This document shows positions 7,133 to 14,628 of a stretch of 16,375 nt of DNA, piece by piece. Made by a program: the position numbers and the translations under genes. This DNA comes from Clostridiales bacterium UBA5888. Its GTDB lineage: Bacteria > Bacillota > Clostridia > Oscillospirales > Oscillospiraceae. Below the pieces are notes generated by a model that saw only the letters and a program-made list of their open reading frames with translations, did no database searches and was not told where the DNA came from. The DNA lies in assembly GCA_002431965.1 (NCBI GenBank), contig DJEW01000023.1:8237-24611 (forward strand). Direction: 5' to 3'. Numbering within the stretch: the first letter of the stretch is position 1; each line of letters starts with the position of its first letter.

Positions 7133-7165
7133 TTCAGGCAAGGCGGTTTCTCCGCCTTGCCTGAA
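7133..7165 (+). other. Intercistronic hairpin without U-run
   Basis: A perfect 14-bp stem (7133-7146 with 7152-7165) and 5-base loop lie between the binding-protein and ATPase genes. The bases after it are GTCCAAAAAA, so there is no U-run for full termination. It is more likely an mRNA stabiliser or partial attenuator, as is common behind binding-protein genes, leaving less transcript for the ATPase and permease. Confidence 0.7.
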
Positions 7166-7194
7166 GTCCAAAAAAGAAATGCGGAGGCGGTAAC

Positions 7195-8754
7195 TTGTCA
7201 GAAATAATTTTGGAAATGAGAAACATCACGAAGGAATTCCCCGGTGTGAAGGCTCTGGATGATGTGAATCTCGTGGTTAGAAAGGGCACCATACATGCGC
7301 TCGTCGGAGAAAACGGCGCGGGAAAGTCCACGCTGATGAACGTGCTCAGCGGGATCTACCCATACGGCAGCTATACCGGAGACGTCTTATATAACGGGCA
7401 GGAGTGCCGCTTCCACAGGATACGCGACAGCGAGAGCCGGGGGATAGTCATCATCCATCAGGAGCTTGCGCTCGTGCCGTATATGTCCATAGGCGAGAAT
7501 ATGTTCCTGGGCAACGAGCGCGGGCATGCCTATGCCATCGATTGGGGCGAGACGTATTCCCAGGCGGATAAATACCTTGCAGAGGTCGGGCTTGAGGAGT
7601 CGTCAAGGACTCTTATAAAAGACCTCGGCGTCGGCAAGCAGCAGCTTGTCGAAATCGCCAAGGCGCTCTCAAAGCACGCCAGTCTGCTCATCCTTGACGA
7701 GCCGACCTCATCCCTTAACGAGTCGGACTCCAGAGCGCTTCTGGATCTGCTTATAAAATTCAAGGAGCAGGGCATGACCTCCATCATTATCTCGCACAAG
7801 CTCAACGAGGTCTCCTATGTTGCCGATGATATAACCATCATCCGCGACGGCAAAACGATAGAGACGCTCACGAAGGGCGTGGATGAGATAACGGAGGACA
7901 GAATAATAAAGGGCATGGTCGGGCGTGAGCTCTCCGACCGTTTCCCAAGACGTGAGAACGCAGAGATCGGCGATGTCTCTATGGAGATAAAAAACTGGAC
8001 GGTTTACCACCCGAAGTACACTGAAAAGAAGGTGGTGGACGATGTGTCGCTGTATGTCAGGCGCGGCGAGGTCGTCGGCATATCCGGGCTGATGGGCGCG
8101 GGGCGCACGGAGCTTGCCATGAGCGTGTTCGGACGCAGCTATGGCTCGAATATCAGCGGCGAGATATACATAGACGGCGAAGAGGTGAAGATCAGCACCG
8201 TTAAGGATGCGATCGACCACAAGCTTGCCTACGTCACGGAGGACAGAAAGGGCAACGGGCTCATTCTCTCCAATCCCATCACCGTCAACACCACGCTTGC
8301 AAATCTTCCGGCAGTGTCCTTCAAGGGTATCATCGACCGCGACAGGGAGTATTCCGTGTCCGATGATTATCGTAATATGCTGCGCACGAAATGCACCGGC
8401 GTTGAACAGAACGTCGGCAACCTGTCCGGCGGCAACCAGCAGAAGGTGCTGCTTGCCAAGTGGATGTTCGCCGAACCGGACATATTGATTTTGGATGAGC
8501 CTACCCGCGGCATAGACGTGGGTGCTAAATATGAAATATACTGCATCATCAACCAGCTCGCGGCGGAAGGGAAGTCGGTCATCATGATCTCCTCCGAGCT
8601 GCCTGAAATACTCGGCATGAGCGACAGGATTTATGTGCTCAACGAAGGGCGGATGGTCGGCGAGTTTGAAAGAGAGGATGCCACACAGGAGAAAATAATG
8701 TCCTGTATCCTCAGATCCGGCAGTGCAAGAAAAGGAGAGATGGCATATGACTAA
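7195..8754 (+). CDS. mmsA: Sugar ABC transporter ATP-binding protein with two ATPase domains, MmsA/GguA type
   Basis: A 519-residue ATPase with two nucleotide-binding domains, as in XylG/AraG/MglA/GguA, which drives sugar import on the cytoplasmic face. Domain 1 has Walker A GENGAGKST (38-46), signature LGVGKQQ (144-150) and Walker B LLILDEP (164-170). Domain 2 has a changed Walker A, GLMGAGRTE (298-306, Arg instead of Lys, normal for the second half of this family), signature LSGGNQQK (410-417) and Walker B ILILDEPT (430-437). The start is a TTG: GGAGG at 7183-7187 lies 7 bases upstream, and the encoded N-terminus (SEIILEMRNITKEFPGVKALDDV) aligns with family starts. The gene overlaps the permease by 8 bases, indicating translational coupling. 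The symbol is assigned by family, since close relatives share this organisation. Confidence 0.92.
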   Translation: MSEIILEMRNITKEFPGVKALDDVNLVVRKGTIHALVGENGAGKSTLMNVLSGIYPYGSYTGDVLYNGQECRFHRIRDSESRGIVIIHQELALVPYMSIGENMFLGNERGHAYAIDWGETYSQADKYLAEVGLEESSRTLIKDLGVGKQQLVEIAKALSKHASLLILDEPTSSLNESDSRALLDLLIKFKEQGMTSIIISHKLNEVSYVADDITIIRDGKTIETLTKGVDEITEDRIIKGMVGRELSDRFPRRENAEIGDVSMEIKNWTVYHPKYTEKKVVDDVSLYVRRGEVVGISGLMGAGRTELAMSVFGRSYGSNISGEIYIDGEEVKISTVKDAIDHKLAYVTEDRKGNGLILSNPITVNTTLANLPAVSFKGIIDRDREYSVSDDYRNMLRTKCTGVEQNVGNLSGGNQQKVLLAKWMFAEPDILILDEPTRGIDVGAKYEIYCIINQLAAEGKSVIMISSELPEILGMSDRIYVLNEGRMVGEFEREDATQEKIMSCILRSGSARKGEMAYD

Positions 8755-9916
8755 GACAAGGCTGAAGGGCTATGTCCAGAAATACACTATGATAATAATC
8801 CTGCTGCTCGTTGTGGCGTACTTCGCCCTGCGTACAGGCGGGAAGACGCTCATGCCGCAGAATATCACGAACATCATTTCGCAGAACGCTTACGTGTTCG
8901 TGCTGGCGGCAGGCATGCTGCTGTGCATTCTCACCGGCGGCAATATAGACCTGTCGGTCGGCTCGGTTGTGTGCTTTGTGGGCGCGCTGGGCGCAGTGTG
9001 GCTCGATAAGGGTCTGAATATGTGGCTTGTCGTGGTGATGATGCTGGCGCTCGGTCTTGCCATCGGCGCGTGGCAGGCGTTCTGGATCGCGTTCGTGCAC
9101 GTGCCGCCGTTCATCACGACGCTTGCGGGCATGTTCGTTTTCCGCGGTCTCTCCAACGTTGTGCTCCAGGGCAAAACGCTGCCCGTGACGAACGAGGCGT
9201 TCGTCAGGATGTTCGGCGGCGGTGCAAACTGCTACGTCCCGGATGTCTTCGGCGGCGCGGGCATCAACGTGCTGTGCCTTGTCTTTGGTGCGATTGCCTG
9301 CGCGGCGTTCATTGTCTTCACATTCACATCGCGCGCCGGACGTGTGAGAAAGGGCTATACCGTAGAGCCGCTGAGCGAGGTGATCGTCAAGACGGTGCTC
9401 ATATCCGCCGTTATAGCGTTTTTCACTGTCAAGCTTGCCCAGTATAAGGGCTTGCCCATGGCGCTCATCTGGGTGGCGTTCATCATCGGCGTTTATACCT
9501 ATGTCACCTCAAAAACCACCATCGGTCGCCACCTCTATGCCGTCGGCGGTAATGAGCTTGCGACAAAGCTCTCCGGCATCGACACAAAGAAAGTCTACTT
9601 TTTTGCATACACCAATATGGGGCTTCTGTCCGCGTTCGTCGGCATGCTCACTATTGCGCGCATGACCTCCGCCCAGCCCACCTATGGACAGAACTATGAG
9701 ATGGACGCGATAGGCTCGTGCTTCATCGGCGGCGCGTCCGCCTATGGCGGAACGGGTACAGTTCCCGGCGTTATCGTCGGTGCCGTGCTCATGGGCGTTA
9801 TCAATATCGGCATGAGCATTCTCGGCGTTGATGCGAACTATCAGAAGGTTGTCAAGGGTCTGGTGCTGCTTGCTGCGGTCATCTTTGACGTGGTGTCCAA
9901 GAGAGAGAAGGACTGA
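8747..9916 (+). CDS. mmsB: Sugar ABC transporter permease, MmsB/GguB type
   Basis: A 389-residue membrane protein with about ten hydrophobic segments (roughly 14-30, 46-64, 67-85, 92-118, 122-140, 173-194, 212-229, 236-253, 285-304, 325-384). It carries typical motifs of the branched sugar permease family: NIDLSVGSVV (66-75), the ATPase-contact loop AVGGNELATKLSGI (265-278) and GTGTVPGVIVGAVLMGVINIGMS (335-357). The extra loop and segments at about 195-235, with RKGYTVEPLSE, fit GguB/MmsB, which are longer than XylH or RbsC. The start is the ATG at 8747 with AGGAG 9 bases upstream; a GTG at 8723 would put the ribosome binding site inside the gene. It overlaps the ATPase stop by 8 bases and probably works as a homodimer with it. 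Confidence 0.9.
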   Translation: MTKTRLKGYVQKYTMIIILLLVVAYFALRTGGKTLMPQNITNIISQNAYVFVLAAGMLLCILTGGNIDLSVGSVVCFVGALGAVWLDKGLNMWLVVVMMLALGLAIGAWQAFWIAFVHVPPFITTLAGMFVFRGLSNVVLQGKTLPVTNEAFVRMFGGGANCYVPDVFGGAGINVLCLVFGAIACAAFIVFTFTSRAGRVRKGYTVEPLSEVIVKTVLISAVIAFFTVKLAQYKGLPMALIWVAFIIGVYTYVTSKTTIGRHLYAVGGNELATKLSGIDTKKVYFFAYTNMGLLSAFVGMLTIARMTSAQPTYGQNYEMDAIGSCFIGGASAYGGTGTVPGVIVGAVLMGVINIGMSILGVDANYQKVVKGLVLLAAVIFDVVSKREKD

Positions 9917-9938
9917 ACCTGCTGAGAGGAATAGACGT

Positions 9939-11417
9939 ATGTATTATATAGGGATTGATCTTGGCACGTCGGCGCTCAAGCTGCTTCTCGTCGATGCGGG
10001 TGGAACGGTGCTCAGCACGGTCACAAAAGAGTATCCGCTCAGTTTCCCGCATCCCGGCTGGAGCGAGCAGGATCCGGAGGACTGGTGGCGCGCGGTATGC
10101 TCCGGTGTGCCGGAGCTGCTGCGCGGCTTTGATGCGAATAAAGTCGCCGGCATAGGAGCCGGCGGTCAGATGCACGGTCTGGTCGCGCTTGATAAAGACG
10201 GCGCGGTTATCCGCCCCGCTATACTCTGGAACGACGGCAGGACCGCTGAACAGGTGGACTATCTCAACGAGACGGTCGGGCGCGATAAACTCACAAAATA
10301 CACCGCGAATATCGCTTTCGCGGGGTTCACGGCGCCAAAGCTCCTCTGGCTGCGCGAAAACGAACCGGAGAACTTCGCCAGAATAGAAAAGATAATGCTG
10401 CCCAAGGATTATGTAAACTTCAAGCTGACGGGCGTGCATTCCTGTGATTATTCCGATGCATCGGGCATGCTGCTGCTGGATGTCGAGCATAAGCGCTGGT
10501 CGCCTGAGATGCTGGGCATATGCGGCATCAGGGCTCAGCAGATGCCGCGCCTTTTTGAAAGCTATGAGCCGGTCGGAACGCTTTTGCCAGCAGTCGCAGA
10601 GCAATTGGGGCTGAGTCCGCGCGTCACGGTCTGCGCCGGAGCGGGCGACAATGCCGCTGCTGCAGTCGGCACGGGCGTGGTCGGCGAGGGCGGCTGCAAT
10701 ATCTCCCTCGGCACATCCGGCACGGTGTTCATCAGCTCGGCGCATTTCAGCGCACAGCCTGGCAACGCACTGCACAACTTTGCCCATGCCGACGGCGGCT
10801 ATCATCTCATGGGATGCATGCTGTCGGCGGCGTCGTGCAACAAATGGTTCCTGGAGGAAATACTGCACACCGGGGATTATGCCGCCGAGCAGGCAGCGAT
10901 CGCAGAGGAAAGGCTCGGTCATAACCGCGTGTTTTTCCTGCCCTACCTCATGGGCGAGCGCAGCCCGATCAACGACACCGACGCCCGCGCTTTGTTCATC
11001 GGCATGAGCATGGATACCACCCGCGCGGACATGGTGCTCTCCGTATATGAGGGCGTGGCGTTTGCCATACGCGACAGCGTTGAGGCGGCGCGGGCTCTCG
11101 GCATAGACATTCCGCGCTCCATGATCTGCGGCGGCGGCAGCAGATCCGCACTCTGGACAAAGATAATGGCAAACGTGCTTGGCATACCACTGGATATGCC
11201 GGAGACGGAGCAGGGACCGGGCTATGGCGGCGCAATGCTGGCGATGGTCGCCTGCGGGGAGTATATAAGCGTCGCGGAAGCCGCGCGCAGGCTCGTTCAC
11301 GTCCGCTCCACGGTTATACCTGATGCGGCGCTCTCGGCGCTCTATGACGCGCGCTACCGGCAGTTCAGAGAGATATATCCCGCCTGCAGGCAGCTTTTCA
11401 AAACATTAGCGAGGTGA
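9939..11417 (+). CDS. xylB: FGGY-family carbohydrate kinase, xylulokinase type
   Basis: A 492-residue FGGY kinase, close to the usual xylulokinase length. The N-terminal phosphate loop is GIDLGTSALKLLLVD (5-19). The xylulokinase-like sugar loop GGQMHGL lies at 75-81, the catalytic base Asp237 in GAGDNAAAAVGTG, a second phosphate loop SLGTSGTV at 256-263, and the adenosine-site stretch CGGGSRSALW at 397-406. It would phosphorylate a ketopentose, most likely D-xylulose, to feed the pentose phosphate pathway; other ketoses are possible within FGGY enzymes. The start is the ATG at 9939 with AGAGG upstream; an in-frame ATG at 9828 adds 37 residues overlapping the permease and is unlikely. It lies 22 bases after the permease and 6 before the DUF4867 gene, so it is clearly part of the operon. 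No xylA is present in the window. Confidence 0.9.
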   Translation: MYYIGIDLGTSALKLLLVDAGGTVLSTVTKEYPLSFPHPGWSEQDPEDWWRAVCSGVPELLRGFDANKVAGIGAGGQMHGLVALDKDGAVIRPAILWNDGRTAEQVDYLNETVGRDKLTKYTANIAFAGFTAPKLLWLRENEPENFARIEKIMLPKDYVNFKLTGVHSCDYSDASGMLLLDVEHKRWSPEMLGICGIRAQQMPRLFESYEPVGTLLPAVAEQLGLSPRVTVCAGAGDNAAAAVGTGVVGEGGCNISLGTSGTVFISSAHFSAQPGNALHNFAHADGGYHLMGCMLSAASCNKWFLEEILHTGDYAAEQAAIAEERLGHNRVFFLPYLMGERSPINDTDARALFIGMSMDTTRADMVLSVYEGVAFAIRDSVEAARALGIDIPRSMICGGGSRSALWTKIMANVLGIPLDMPETEQGPGYGGAMLAMVACGEYISVAEAARRLVHVRSTVIPDAALSALYDARYRQFREIYPACRQLFKTLAR

Positions 11418-11423
11418 GAATGA

Positions 11424-12059
11424 ATGAAGCTATATTCCGTATATGACGATGAATTCCGCCCCTATGGCAGGGTGGTCAGCGCCCCGCCGACGGTTGGGCT
11501 GGTGCAGGCAATGCGCGCCGTCCCGCTCCCGGCGGAAGGGGTTGCGTATGAGCCGTCGCTCCCGGCGCTTGAGGCGGCTGATGCGTTCGCGTGGTTTCGT
11601 GACAGCGCGTTCGGCGGACTGCCGGTGCAGCTGGGAATGTGCTGGGGACATAACACGCGCCTCAACTGCCTTGAGTATCACCGCAGCAGTGAGTTTAATC
11701 TTGGCACGGACGATTTTGTGCTGCTGCTAGCAAAGCAGGAGGAGATAAGGCGCGGCATGCTTGACACGTCGTGCGTCAGGGCGTTCCGCGTTCCGGCGGG
11801 TACGCTCGTGGAGGTCTACGCGACCTCGCTTCACTATGCGCCGTGCCATACGGACGCATCATTGGGGTTTCGCGTGCTCGTTGCGCTGCCGCGCGGCACG
11901 AACACGGCAAAGCCGGACTTTGCCCCGCTTTCAGAGGAGGATAGGCTTATGACTGCTGCAAACAAATGGCTTCTTGCTCATGCGGAAAGCGCAGAGGCGG
12001 CTCAAGGCGCGGTAGTCGCTCTCACAGGCGAAAACACGGACATTGCATCAATAATATAA
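11424..12059 (+). CDS. DUF4867 family cupin-like protein
   Basis: A 211-residue soluble protein recognised as DUF4867 from its start (MKLYSVYDDEFRPYGRVV) and its central block LNCLEYHRSSEFNLGTDDFVLLLA (80-103). It is cupin-like: Glu84, His86 and Glu90 in the first beta block, and His137 and His142 in the second (TSLHYAPCHTDASLGFRVLVALP), could form a metal site. No function is established to my knowledge. Its place between a xylulokinase-type kinase and a sugar isomerase suggests action on a sugar or sugar phosphate, for example as an aldose-ketose isomerase, mutarotase or epimerase; D-lyxose isomerases also have the cupin fold. This is inference. The ATG is preceded by GAGGTG overlapping the kinase stop, giving translational coupling. 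Confidence 0.8.
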   Translation: MKLYSVYDDEFRPYGRVVSAPPTVGLVQAMRAVPLPAEGVAYEPSLPALEAADAFAWFRDSAFGGLPVQLGMCWGHNTRLNCLEYHRSSEFNLGTDDFVLLLAKQEEIRRGMLDTSCVRAFRVPAGTLVEVYATSLHYAPCHTDASLGFRVLVALPRGTNTAKPDFAPLSEEDRLMTAANKWLLAHAESAEAAQGAVVALTGENTDIASII

Positions 12060-12072
12060 GGAGAATTGGCAT

Positions 12073-13548
12073 ATGCTTAAAAATATACCGGATGTCAAGC
12101 TTGGCATTGTTGCCGTCAGCCGCGACTGCTTCCCTGTGCAGCTCTCGGAGAGGCGCCGCCGTGCAATAGTTGCGGCTTACAGGGGCGATGTGTATGAGTG
12201 CCCCATCGCCGTGGAGAATGAGGCGGATATGCTCCGCGCCGTCGAAAATGTGAAGGCGGCGGGATGCAATGCGCTTGTCGTGTTTCTTGGCAACTTCGGT
12301 CCGGAAACGCCGGAGACGCTTTTTGCAAAGTATTTTGACGGACCGTGCATGTTTGTTGCCGCTGCCGAGGGCGACGGCGACCTTATCAGCGGCAGGGGAG
12401 ACGCCTTCTGCGGCATGCTTAACTGTTCGTATAATCTTGGTCTGCGCCGTCTCAAAGGTTATATACCCGAATATCCCGTCGGTACGGCTGAGGACATTGC
12501 GCGCATGATGGCGGATTTTGTCCCCATGGCGCGCGCCGTTATCGGGCTGAGCGAGCTGAAAATAATCACGTTTGGACCGCGCCCGCAGGATTTCTTTGCC
12601 TGCAACGCGCCGATAAGCGGGCTTTATCAGCTGGGCGTTGAGGTCGAAGAAAATTCCGAGCTGGATCTTCTTGTTTCGTACAGGGCGCACGAGGGCGATG
12701 CGCGCATCGCCGGGATCGGCCGCGATATGGCACAGGAGATGGGCGAGGGCAGGTACTATCCGGAGCTTCTTGCGCGCATGGCGCAGTTCGAGCTGACGCT
12801 TATCGACTGGGCGGAGCAGCACAAAGGCGCGAAAAAGTATGTTGCCTTTGCGGACAAATGCTGGCCGGCGTTTCCGAAGGAATTCGGGTTTGAACCGTGT
12901 TATGTAAACTCACGTCTCGCCTCACGCGGTATTCCGGTCGCATGCGAGGTGGACATTTACGGCGCATTGAGCGAGTATATCGGCGCCTGCGTGTCGCTCG
13001 ACGCGGTGACGCTGCTGGACATCAACAATTCCGTGCCGCAGAAACTCTATGACGAAAAAATAAAAGGTCGCTATGACTGCGTGCTGACCGACACGTTCAT
13101 GGGCTTCCACTGCGGCAATACTCCCTCGTGCAAGATGTGCCCTGACCGCGCCGTCAAGTATCAGCTCATCCAGAACCGCCTGCTTGAAAATGGCGGCACG
13201 CCGGACTTTACACGCGGCACGCTTGAGGGCGATATTGCCCCGTCGGACGTTACGTTCTTCCGCCTCCAGTGCGGCAGTGACGGCGTGCTGCGCGCATACG
13301 TTGCAGAGGGTGCGGTGCTTGATGTGCCGACGGGCTCGTTCGGCGGCATCGGAGTGTTCGCCATACCGGAGATGGGGCGGTTTTACCGCCACGTGCTCAT
13401 TGAAAAGCGCTACCCGCACCATGGGGCGGTCGCGTTCGGGCACTATGGCAAGGCGATATTTAATGTGCTGCGCTATCTCGGCATTGCGGACATTGCTTAC
13501 AATCAGCCTAAGACCCTCCCGTATCCGACGGAGAACCCATTTGCCTGA
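12073..13548 (+). CDS. L-fucose/L-arabinose isomerase superfamily protein
   Basis: A 491-residue cytoplasmic protein of the FucI/AraA fold (fucose isomerase-like group). It is shorter than classical FucI of about 590 residues. Glu292 (CEVDIYGAL) and Asp316 (LLDINNS) have the same 24-residue spacing as the metal ligands Glu337 and Asp361 of E. coli FucI. The C-terminal FGGIGVFAIPEMGRFYRHVL and KRYPHHGAVAFGHYGKAIF (His449/His450 and His457) are typical and could give the third ligand. HCGNTPSCKMCP (346-357) contributes further conserved residues. The likely reaction is aldose-to-ketose isomerisation with Mn2+, feeding the kinase two genes upstream. The substrate (D-arabinose, L-fucose, L-arabinose, D-xylose, D-lyxose or other) is not resolved. 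AAGGAG lies 9 bases before the ATG. It is the last gene of the operon. Confidence 0.85.
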   Translation: MLKNIPDVKLGIVAVSRDCFPVQLSERRRRAIVAAYRGDVYECPIAVENEADMLRAVENVKAAGCNALVVFLGNFGPETPETLFAKYFDGPCMFVAAAEGDGDLISGRGDAFCGMLNCSYNLGLRRLKGYIPEYPVGTAEDIARMMADFVPMARAVIGLSELKIITFGPRPQDFFACNAPISGLYQLGVEVEENSELDLLVSYRAHEGDARIAGIGRDMAQEMGEGRYYPELLARMAQFELTLIDWAEQHKGAKKYVAFADKCWPAFPKEFGFEPCYVNSRLASRGIPVACEVDIYGALSEYIGACVSLDAVTLLDINNSVPQKLYDEKIKGRYDCVLTDTFMGFHCGNTPSCKMCPDRAVKYQLIQNRLLENGGTPDFTRGTLEGDIAPSDVTFFRLQCGSDGVLRAYVAEGAVLDVPTGSFGGIGVFAIPEMGRFYRHVLIEKRYPHHGAVAFGHYGKAIFNVLRYLGIADIAYNQPKTLPYPTENPFA

Positions 13549-13584
13549 GCTGATACGGTCACTGATTTTTGGCGTTAGTCACAA

Positions 13585-13613
13585 TTGCGCGCTGTGTGCG
13601 CGGCGGATATAAT
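13585..13613 (+). promoter_or_regulatory. Putative promoter of bioY
   Basis: A perfect -10 TATAAT (13608-13613) with a weak -35 TTGCGC (13585-13590) at exactly 17 bases. The weak -35 suggests either low expression or activator dependence. The predicted start near 13620 lies inside a large palindrome. Confidence 0.55.
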
Positions 13614-13643
13614 GAGAGTGTGTCATCATGGCACACTCTCATT
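13611..13643. promoter_or_regulatory. Palindrome over the bioY -10 box: operator or terminator
   Basis: A perfect 12-bp inverted repeat (AATGAGAGTGTG, 13611-13622, with 13632-13643) and a 9-base spacer. The left arm begins inside the -10 box and spans the predicted transcription start. As RNA it could also be the terminator of the sugar operon (62 bases after the isomerase stop), but only ATTTATA follows, so the U-run is weak. It does not match the known BirA, BioR or BioQ consensus as I recall them. Confidence 0.5.
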
Positions 13644-13663
13644 TATACATTCGGAGGCATATC

Positions 13664-14176
13664 ATGCGCACAAGAAACATGGCGTATATCGCCCTTATGG
13701 CTGTTGTTATCAGCGTCTGCTCATGGCTGAGTATCCCCATGACCATCTCTTTGACAATGCAGACCTTTGCCATCTTCACGACGCTGCTGCTCCTCGGCGG
13801 CAAACGCGGCTTTGCTGCCATCGTGCTGTATGTGTTCATGGGCATGGTCGGGCTGCCGGTTTTCACAGGGTTCAAAAGCGGCATCGCCGCCATAACCGGC
13901 CCGACAGGCGGATATATCGTCGGCTTCATCCTGTGCGGCGCGTTCTATTGGCTGCTTGAGGGAAAGCTGCGTGACTGGCTGCTGCTCGCCATCGGCAACG
14001 TGATATGCTATATCTTCGGCACGGCGTGGTTCGTGTACGTTTATACAAGCTCCGGGAAGGCGACCACGTTCGGCGCGGCGCTTTTGATGTGCGTTGTGCC
14101 GTACATCGTGCCGGATGCGGTGAAGCTCGCGCTGGCGCTGCTTGTGTCCAGGCGTCTCAAGCCGCATATAAAGTAA
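13664..14176 (+). CDS. bioY: BioY, biotin-specific substrate-binding component of an ECF transporter
   Basis: A 170-residue integral membrane protein with about six hydrophobic segments and the BioY family stretches GLPVFTGFKSGIAAITGPTGGYIVGF (63-88) and VVPYIVPDAVKLALALL (144-160). It binds biotin in the membrane and in Firmicutes normally uses the shared ECF module (EcfA1, EcfA2, EcfT), which is not in this window. No biotin synthesis genes are nearby, suggesting the cell imports biotin. The start is the ATG at 13664, with GGAGG 6 bases upstream; an in-frame ATG at 13628 lies within the leader hairpin and has no ribosome binding site. It is a single-gene unit closed by a hairpin. Confidence 0.92.
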   Translation: MRTRNMAYIALMAVVISVCSWLSIPMTISLTMQTFAIFTTLLLLGGKRGFAAIVLYVFMGMVGLPVFTGFKSGIAAITGPTGGYIVGFILCGAFYWLLEGKLRDWLLLAIGNVICYIFGTAWFVYVYTSSGKATTFGAALLMCVVPYIVPDAVKLALALLVSRRLKPHIK

Positions 14177-14192
14177 AATAAGGGATAACGGC

Positions 14193-14220
14193 AAAGCGCG
14201 GCTCAGATGAGCCGCGCTTT
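14193..14220. terminator. Terminator between convergent bioY and minus-strand gene
   Basis: A perfect 12-bp stem (AAAGCGCGGCTC, 14193-14204, with 14209-14220) and a 4-base loop. The stem ends in TTT on the plus strand and, because it starts with AAA, also in TTT on the minus strand, so it could serve both genes. It lies 16 bases after bioY and 12 bases beyond the other gene's stop. Confidence 0.8.
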
Positions 14221-14232
14221 ACATGTATTTTT

Positions 14233-14628
14233 CTATGACAGCCTGCGGCGTTTGCCGTCGGCAGGGGGGATGTATCCGTATTCTATCTCCGGGCGTATTT
14301 CCCTCAGCCGCGCGTGGATGCGGTCAACGTCTGCCTCGTCGTTGAAGATGAGGTTTGCAAATTCCTTGCCGTCGTGCACGAGAATGAGACGGTAATAGTG
14401 GATAACAGGACCATCGTCCGGCGCACATTCATTGATGCGGGTGAACGTGCGGTCGATATGCTCATACGGAACGTAGTATTTTTTGCCGAGGTCGCGGTAG
14501 TAAAGGCATAAGCTGCCCAGCCGCACGCGCCCTATCGTCTCTGCGGAGTTATAGTCGTCAACGTGCGCTGCGTCGTCAATATACTTTTTGTCAACGCCCC
14601 GGAATCTCAGTTTTCCGAATCCGAACAT
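14233..14628 (-). CDS. Conserved protein of unknown function, 131 aa
   Basis: A 131-residue soluble protein with no signal peptide, membrane segment or cysteine motif. The sequence alternates short charged and beta-prone stretches: ETIGRVRLGSLCLYYRDL (30-47), YYVPYEHIDRTFTRI (51-65) and HYYRLILVHDGKEFANLIF (77-95), followed by a helix-like DEADVDRIHARLREI and a basic tail. This pattern could fit a small pleckstrin-homology-like beta fold ending in a helix, but that is a guess from composition. The gene overlaps the end of the PAP2 gene by 22 bases and has a GGCGG-type ribosome binding site within that gene, so the two are probably translated from one transcript. I do not recognise the function. 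Confidence 0.75.
   Translation of the reverse strand: MFGFGKLRFRGVDKKYIDDAAHVDDYNSAETIGRVRLGSLCLYYRDLGKKYYVPYEHIDRTFTRINECAPDDGPVIHYYRLILVHDGKEFANLIFNDEADVDRIHARLREIRPEIEYGYIPPADGKRRRLS

Noticed and set aside
9828..9938. In-frame upstream ATG extending the kinase by 37 residues
   Set aside because: The extension overlaps the permease, is basic and unlike kinase N-termini, while the ATG at 9939 has a ribosome binding site and starts directly at the GIDLGTS motif.
9879..11300. Long minus-strand open frame of 473 codons opposite the kinase gene
   Set aside because: It lies antisense to a gene with clear FGGY motifs, has Arg/His/Ala/Cys-rich composition typical of the reverse of a GC-rich gene, and has no ribosome binding site.
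12022..12822. Minus-strand open frame of 266 codons opposite the isomerase gene
   Set aside because: Antisense shadow; no domain, no ribosome binding site, and it runs through the upstream gene boundary.
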